This document shows, piece by piece, positions 58,481 to 64,000 of a stretch of 64,000 bases of DNA. The notes below the pieces were generated by a model. That model was not told the DNA's origin, did no database searches, and saw only the letters and a program-made list of their open reading frames with translations. The DNA is from Penelope pileata (taxonomy: Eukaryota; Chordata; Aves; Galliformes; Cracidae). The translations under genes were made by a program, and so were the position numbers. Position 1 is the stretch's first letter, and every line of letters begins with the position of its first letter. The DNA is taken from NCBI GenBank assembly GCA_013396635.1, contig WBMW01003175.1, positions 465,134-529,133 of the forward strand, in the 5' to 3' direction.

Positions 58481-60739
58481 AAGAGATGCATTAGCCAAGT
58501 CCAAGATACACTTTCATCAAAAAATTCTTGGACTCAGATTTGAATACTAGGATAATAACTGAACAGAATAACATAGCTTATGATTTTAGAGAAATTAAAA
58601 TGAGTGGTATAATAGCTCCGTCTTTCTGTAAATTTTATGGACTTTTGGATCAGAGAACAGGTTATTATAATAGCAACTTGATGAAAATTCACTTTGAATT
58701 CAATAAATGTTTAAATCTCTGTTACAAAATAATATGTTTAAATATAGCCATAATACGCTGGACAGAACAGTAGACTTCATTAGTTTGCCATTTATGCTGG
58801 ATGTTAATTTGTCGCAGTGTTTTTAACAGCTCTTGAAGTAAAATTTCTCACACTGATGGGATCACATCATTTATCATGTCCTGAATACAACACCTCTCGG
58901 AAGCTGTTTGAGTTATGGGGCTTCATGTTCTTTTCAGTCGCTGTACCAGAAAATAAGCATCTAATTATGAAGTCTTTAATTATTGAAATGCTCTGCAAGT
59001 ACCCAAAAAGTCTAATTTCATTTTAAGATAAGAAACATAGACATAACACAGACGTTTCTGATGACTTTCAACCGAATTTTTAGAGTTAGGAAAAAAAATC
59101 CACGATTTCAGTGATGAAATAAACCTTTATCCCTCTTAACTTCTGTTACAAATGAACATCAACTGTTTGATTGTCCTGCTCTCTCTATTAAACTTCTTGA
59201 GAAAAGCACATTTGTGAAATTATTTCATAATTAGATGAAATTTCAACTTAGCATTTATACACTTCTGTTCTATCTTAAAAACTATCACCAAATGATGTAG
59301 CTGTTCACTTCAATGTTTAGTTTATGAAAGCATGTGTGATTATGTCAATTAATTACTTAAGCTAAATACTAATTAATTTTTTAATGTGAATATTTTTCTT
59401 ATTGGAACTTTGATCTGATTAGATGAGACCGCCATTAGTATGCATGAAGAGATAATACAAAGGAAAAGACATCCAGTCTGGCAATTCAGGGCTGTGTTTA
59501 GTTGATGTTTTACAGTAGCTTTCAAGTTAAAAAAAAATTCTCATGTGACTCTAATGCACTATTTTTCATCTTGTTTAACCTTTGACATCATATTCATCAG
59601 GAACTTATGAATGTTCTTTCAAGGGTGAAGAGACCGAAGAAGAAACATTTAAAAGTTCTTTGTCAAAGGCCTTGTCTTCAACAATGACTACTGCTTCTGT
59701 ATTTTAGTATATCAGTGTCCAAAAATAGCAGATAATTATAAATGTAGGGTAACGTGGGAGTAATACCCATCACACTGCCAATCATTATGAAAACCAAGAT
59801 ATTTTCTATTGTATCTATAAAAAATTGCCAAAACGCATGAATTTCACAGTTCTATTCTGAGACAGTTACTTATATGTACATTTTTAATTATTACAATACC
59901 ACAGCAAAACACTTTGAATCTTTTTTTTTAATTTAAAAATGGCTATCTCTGTAATAAGTACTTCAAGTTAAAGGAATCTCCAGCAAGAAGGATAGCATAA
60001 CAGTAGAGTATCCAGCTGTGAGATGCAAGCATAGGAAATAGTCATTTAAATCTAAATATAAATTTAGGAAAACAATTAATTGTGTGATTAACTCTCATTG
60101 AAGTCAAAGTAACTTAATGTGTATGCCGAAATACAAAGTCTAGTATTCTCCTGAATAAGGTCACTTATAAGTACACCATAAAGCATTTGCTTGTATTGGA
60201 GACTTGTATTTCAGTGTTCAAGCTCCAAAGGATTTAGTAGCTATTTGCATTTTGGACCAGTCCTCTTCCTCTTGGAATCAGTCTTTTTTATCATTGAAAT
60301 CAGAAAAGGAAAGAAGCTCTTTAAATAAGATTTCAGCAAATACAGTCTAATTGTAGTCACAATTCTAATAAAAAATGGAGTGAGATTGTCTCCTTTGGAA
60401 AAACTATTGCAATAAATTTATCTTCTTAAATAATACTGAAGTCCATTGTTTTACTCCAGTTGGAAAAATAGAAGAGGGGATGGGGAAAATAATATTTAAA
60501 CTACACAATGCATTTGGAAACAGAAGAGAAAAATTGAATGTCATTCTTGCAATGTGCTGTATGATTGACCTGTCTTTCTAAGCACAGCTCTGTTGGCTTT
60601 CAGAAAGTTTCAAGAAACAGGTTTCCACAGTGCTCTGCTGACATCAAGCATCTTGCAACATCAGAAGCTGAAAATAGGATTTGTTCTTAACAAAGTGTTT
60701 ACAGAGGAAATACTGACTTTGAAGATGAGAAGTGCATGA
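58481..60739. other. AT-rich DNA, nothing recognised
   Basis: Two short plus-strand open frames near 58.5-59.0 kb have no domain similarity and no supporting splice sites. Confidence 0.5.
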
Positions 60740-61070
60740 GTGGGTCCAAAGGCAAACAACAAAAATGATCCGTGATTGAAAGGAGGCGGAGTATTTAGTT
60801 TTAGAAGAGAAGACTGTGAGGGAACTTAATAAGAGTCCTCATATCTTTAAAAGACTATGGCTAAGCAACAGATTTCTACACAACGTGAATAGGACAATCA
60901 GTAATATGGCATTAGATGGAAATACGAGTGAGTCTGGCTAGATACTAGGAACACATTTCTCAGAGTAAGAACACTGAAACATTAGCAGAACAGGGAAGAT
61001 GACAGAGACCAAAAATCATAGGCCTTTAAATTCAGACAAGCATGCTAGGAATGACAGGAGTGTCCAAAAG
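60740..61070 (+). mobile_element. Ancient CR1-type LINE 3' remnant
   Basis: TTAGTTTTAGAAGAGAAGAC, then TGAGGGAACTTAATAAGAGTC, ATATCTTTAAAAGACTATGG, GATACTAGGAACACATTTCT and the TTTAAATTCAGACAAGCATG region follow the order of the conserved CR1 3' end (TTTAGTTTAGA-GAGAAGACTGAG-GGGA, TATTTAAAAG-CTATGG, GATAT-AGGAA). The terminal octamer repeat is not recognisable. It could be part of the same old insertion as 57410-58480 or a separate one. Confidence 0.6.
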
Positions 61071-63778
61071 TGAACCTTCCTGAATCCACTTCAGCCTTAT
61101 ATTTTCAAGTAAAACCACCTGTATACCAGAGTAAATACATGAGGAAACTTAGCCAAACATGCACCAGAAGAGCTGGAAAGTTATGTGATTCAGCAAATTA
61201 ACAGTTGTAAGAAATAAGCAAAAGGAATGTGGAGGCAAAAGATCTGCAAAAAAAACTTTGGAGAAACCAGTGTTGGCTGAGAAAATTTTCTCTGAACAAT
61301 AGGAACAGCAAAAGAGAATGTCTATCATGGAGATAGAGGTAGCAGAGCTCTCATGGCTTAAGCTATTAGAGGCTAGATCACACAGCTAGCCATTTCCTGA
61401 CATATCTCTTTGCAGACGCAATGATTTTGATAGCATTGATGGTATTCTCTAGCACTCACTGAGCATTGATGGAACTCAGTCCTTTCAGGTCCTTTCTGTG
61501 CTAACCTCCTTGTGCAATCAGAAATGAGTTGGGGGAAGCCAACTACCTGCACTGAGCATCTACAGAGACATTATCAAAGCAAGCACTTCCATTTGCACTG
61601 GTATGCCTGAGACACTCTTGGCTTCTTAATTGAACTCCTGTGGTTAAGATACACATAGCTCTCATGGCTCCTTATCCATCACCAGCTTGACTTTTAAAGA
61701 AAGGATCCCTAAGGTCTTAAGGCCAGCTTGTCATGTTTTAAAATAACAATGAGCCTCGATGACTTTGTGGTCTTCACTGGCAGAAAAGACTCAAGATTTT
61801 AACGTTACAGTATAAAAACAGCCTATAAAGTTAAGAAAAGCAAACGACAGGAAGTATTTTTACAAAACTATCCCTTTGATTTAAGTTAGAATTTAAGCTG
61901 GAAATCTAAACTATGAATAATACCAACCACTACGGTTAATAGGCCACACAAGAATAACAACAGATCACAATCAAATTACAAAGCTCTGGCTAATATCCTT
62001 ACATTGACTCTGCAGTGACCCTGTCCATGCTCTCATTGATTCATGACATCTGTGAATATAATAAATCTTTACTGTTTCAGTTCCTCTTTATTGTTGATTT
62101 TATTAAAGGACAGGGAATGTGACATTTGCACTTGACAAATGGAAAGAAACTTTTTGTGTGGCTAGCTGTGTTTAAAGAGCTGGGTCCTGGTGCCTTTACT
62201 TAACTACTTGCCTCTGTTTCCAGAAGTCATTCCAATTAGGTCAGCTAATAAGATGATATTAAATGATGAAAAGGGTGTTAGACAAATATTCTAGGAAAGT
62301 CAGTTTTGAATATGGAAAGTATAATGTTTTATAGTTAAAAAGCCTCTGATAATGATCTTCTACGAGTGCAGTTTTTTTGGTCCTTCCAGAAGAAACAAAA
62401 TGGAAACATTAAAAGTTCTTTTGCATATGTCAATTGTGACAACTACCACAGATCCATAGAAATTACAGTCTTTGCATTATGGTAAATCTGTAAAAAGAAT
62501 GATGTATCTGATTTAGAGATCCAAAATTTTCTGACAAATACCATATTGAAACCAAATCTACATGGATTCATATAACACTGGATGATACAGAGGTCAAGTG
62601 TAATGATAATGTGTGCAATCATAAAAGTTTATATTTCTATGTCAGCATTTTTAACTGGAGATGAATGTACTCAGAAAAGGCAAGAGACATCTATACTGTT
62701 AGGATATATACGGTGTGTTTTGCTATCCATAGATGAAGTATAGAAAATTAGTCTAACATTGCAGAGAACCAACACGTATGTATACTACATTTATCTGTAG
62801 ATGATCAAGTCAGGTGGTCAGAATTCAAATAGGATGAAACAAAAAAAGAAAGATCACTGATGTGACAGCTAATTCGGTAAATTCCTGATTAGTTTTAAAA
62901 GACTGTGGTTCTTTATTTGATTTCTAATTGTTTTCATGTAACCACAACCATCATCTTCTCATTTTTATCCCACTTAGAAGGTTAGGAGAACTCAAAGAGA
63001 AGTCAGCCTTGAGAAGTAGGAAGATGGAGCATGAAGTAGTAGATTACTTGATGTTTGCTGCACCTTTTTTCTGACTTCACAGGAGAGAAGATACAATATC
63101 ATTCGAGATGAAGAGATGGCAGTAATAACCATCCTGTTCAGATACAGACAGCAAAACAATTCTAGAAGCTAGACCTGAGAAGTATATCTTTCTGACGTGT
63201 AAGGATAAAGGCATCAAATAATATGGGAAAAAGCATTCATGCGAAAAGAGTAAGAAGAGAAAATAGTACTTTGGTATTTGAACATACTGATATTTCTGAG
63301 GCAGAAATATGGTTTTAGTCCTTATTTCTTAATTTAATTTGGATAAGGCATATTTGCACACAGTCGATGCTTGTAATGCAAAGAACTTGTTCATGTTTTG
63401 GTAGCAAAAGCTAAAGAAGAAAATAGCAAATACTGAAGACAGTTAGCCTAGTTCTTGCCAGTTATTCTTCAAAAATAAAGTTCAAAAGACAGTCATTTTG
63501 GATAAAAACATCAGTTTTGCCCACTTCTAATTGACCGTATGCCAAAAGGACTACATAAATTTCCCCCCAAAAGTGAAATCCAAAAGTTGAAAAGCACAGT
63601 TTGTTAAAAAGTGGTAATAACTTCACCACCATGCGATAGCACTGCTTATTATTTACCCAATTTTTTGCATTTCAATCCTACCTCATTGTGAAAAGAAACT
63701 GTACCAAGGTAGGCCCATATATTGCAACAATGGTACAGAAAGGAGGAAAGTTGGTGGCATAAGGTAGTCTGGTGAGGT
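61071..63778. other. AT-rich DNA, nothing recognised
   Basis: No gene or repeat could be supported. Confidence 0.5.
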
Positions 63779-63865
63779 AGAATCGGAGAATGACAGAATC
63801 ATTTAGATTGGAAAAGACCTTCAAGGTAATCAGGTCACATTGTGGAAGATAATCTGTTGAGTGAA
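63779..63865 (-). repeat. CR1 LINE 3' end fragment, diverged
   Basis: AGAATCGGAGAATGACAGAA, then TCATTTAGATTGGAAAAGACC and TTCAAGGTAATCAGGTC match the reversed CR1 3' end (AGAATCATTAGATTGGAAAAGACCT..AAGATCAT). Confidence 0.8.
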
Positions 63866-64000
63866 CCATTTTTGAGTGAAATATTTAAGTCTGTGAAGGA
63901 CAGTAGCTTCAATAAATACACAAACAAAACCATTGTCAGTCTAAGAAATCTGCTTCCCATTGCTTTCCTCTATCTCTGAATGATAGAGGGCAACCTTTTG

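Noticed and set aside
1..64000. tRNA, rRNA, CRISPR, operons, phage or plasmid functions
   Set aside because: None was seen. The intron-exon structure and repeats are those of a vertebrate nuclear chromosome.

Overview
The window looks like nuclear DNA from a bird. It is AT-rich, has long introns, and carries avian repeats: CR1 LINE 3' ends with the (ATTCTATG)n tail, an ERVL-type LTR, and a Galluhop-like mariner element. Galluhop suggests a galliform such as chicken or a relative, but the species is an inference.

One protein-coding gene can be supported: TFEC, a bHLH-leucine-zipper factor of the MITF/TFEB/TFE3 family, on the minus strand. Seven coding exons at 53364-53113, 50314-50219, 32533-32419, 31547-31491, 27056-26981, 18745-18598 and 17623-17243 all have AG/GT boundaries and compatible phases. 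Joined, they give one open frame of 374 residues plus stop, missing only the N-terminal start. The protein runs in order: an MITF-like N domain, an acidic activation helix, a Pro/Ser-poor linker, the basic region, helix-loop-helix, leucine zipper, and the family's Ser-rich C-terminus. A possible start exon giving only Met-Leu-Gln ends at 55407 with a phase-0 donor.

Layout by region. 1-300: edge of a CpG island followed by a plus-strand splice donor, perhaps the promoter of another transcript. 300-17242: TFEC 3' UTR and intergenic DNA with an LTR, a CR1 scrap and one exon-like open frame near 9.63-9.85 kb. 17243-53364: TFEC exons and introns, with a solo ERVL LTR, several CR1 copies of different ages and two mariner pieces in the introns. 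53365-64000: TFEC upstream region or first intron, with a possible relic of the MITF/TFE3 N-terminal Gln-rich exon near 55.1 kb and two old CR1 remnants. No tRNA, rRNA, CRISPR or bacterial-type feature was seen, and nothing here looks like a wholly new system. The most interesting points are the N-terminal structure of this TFEC, its possible start exons, and the unexplained CpG island and exon-like frame.
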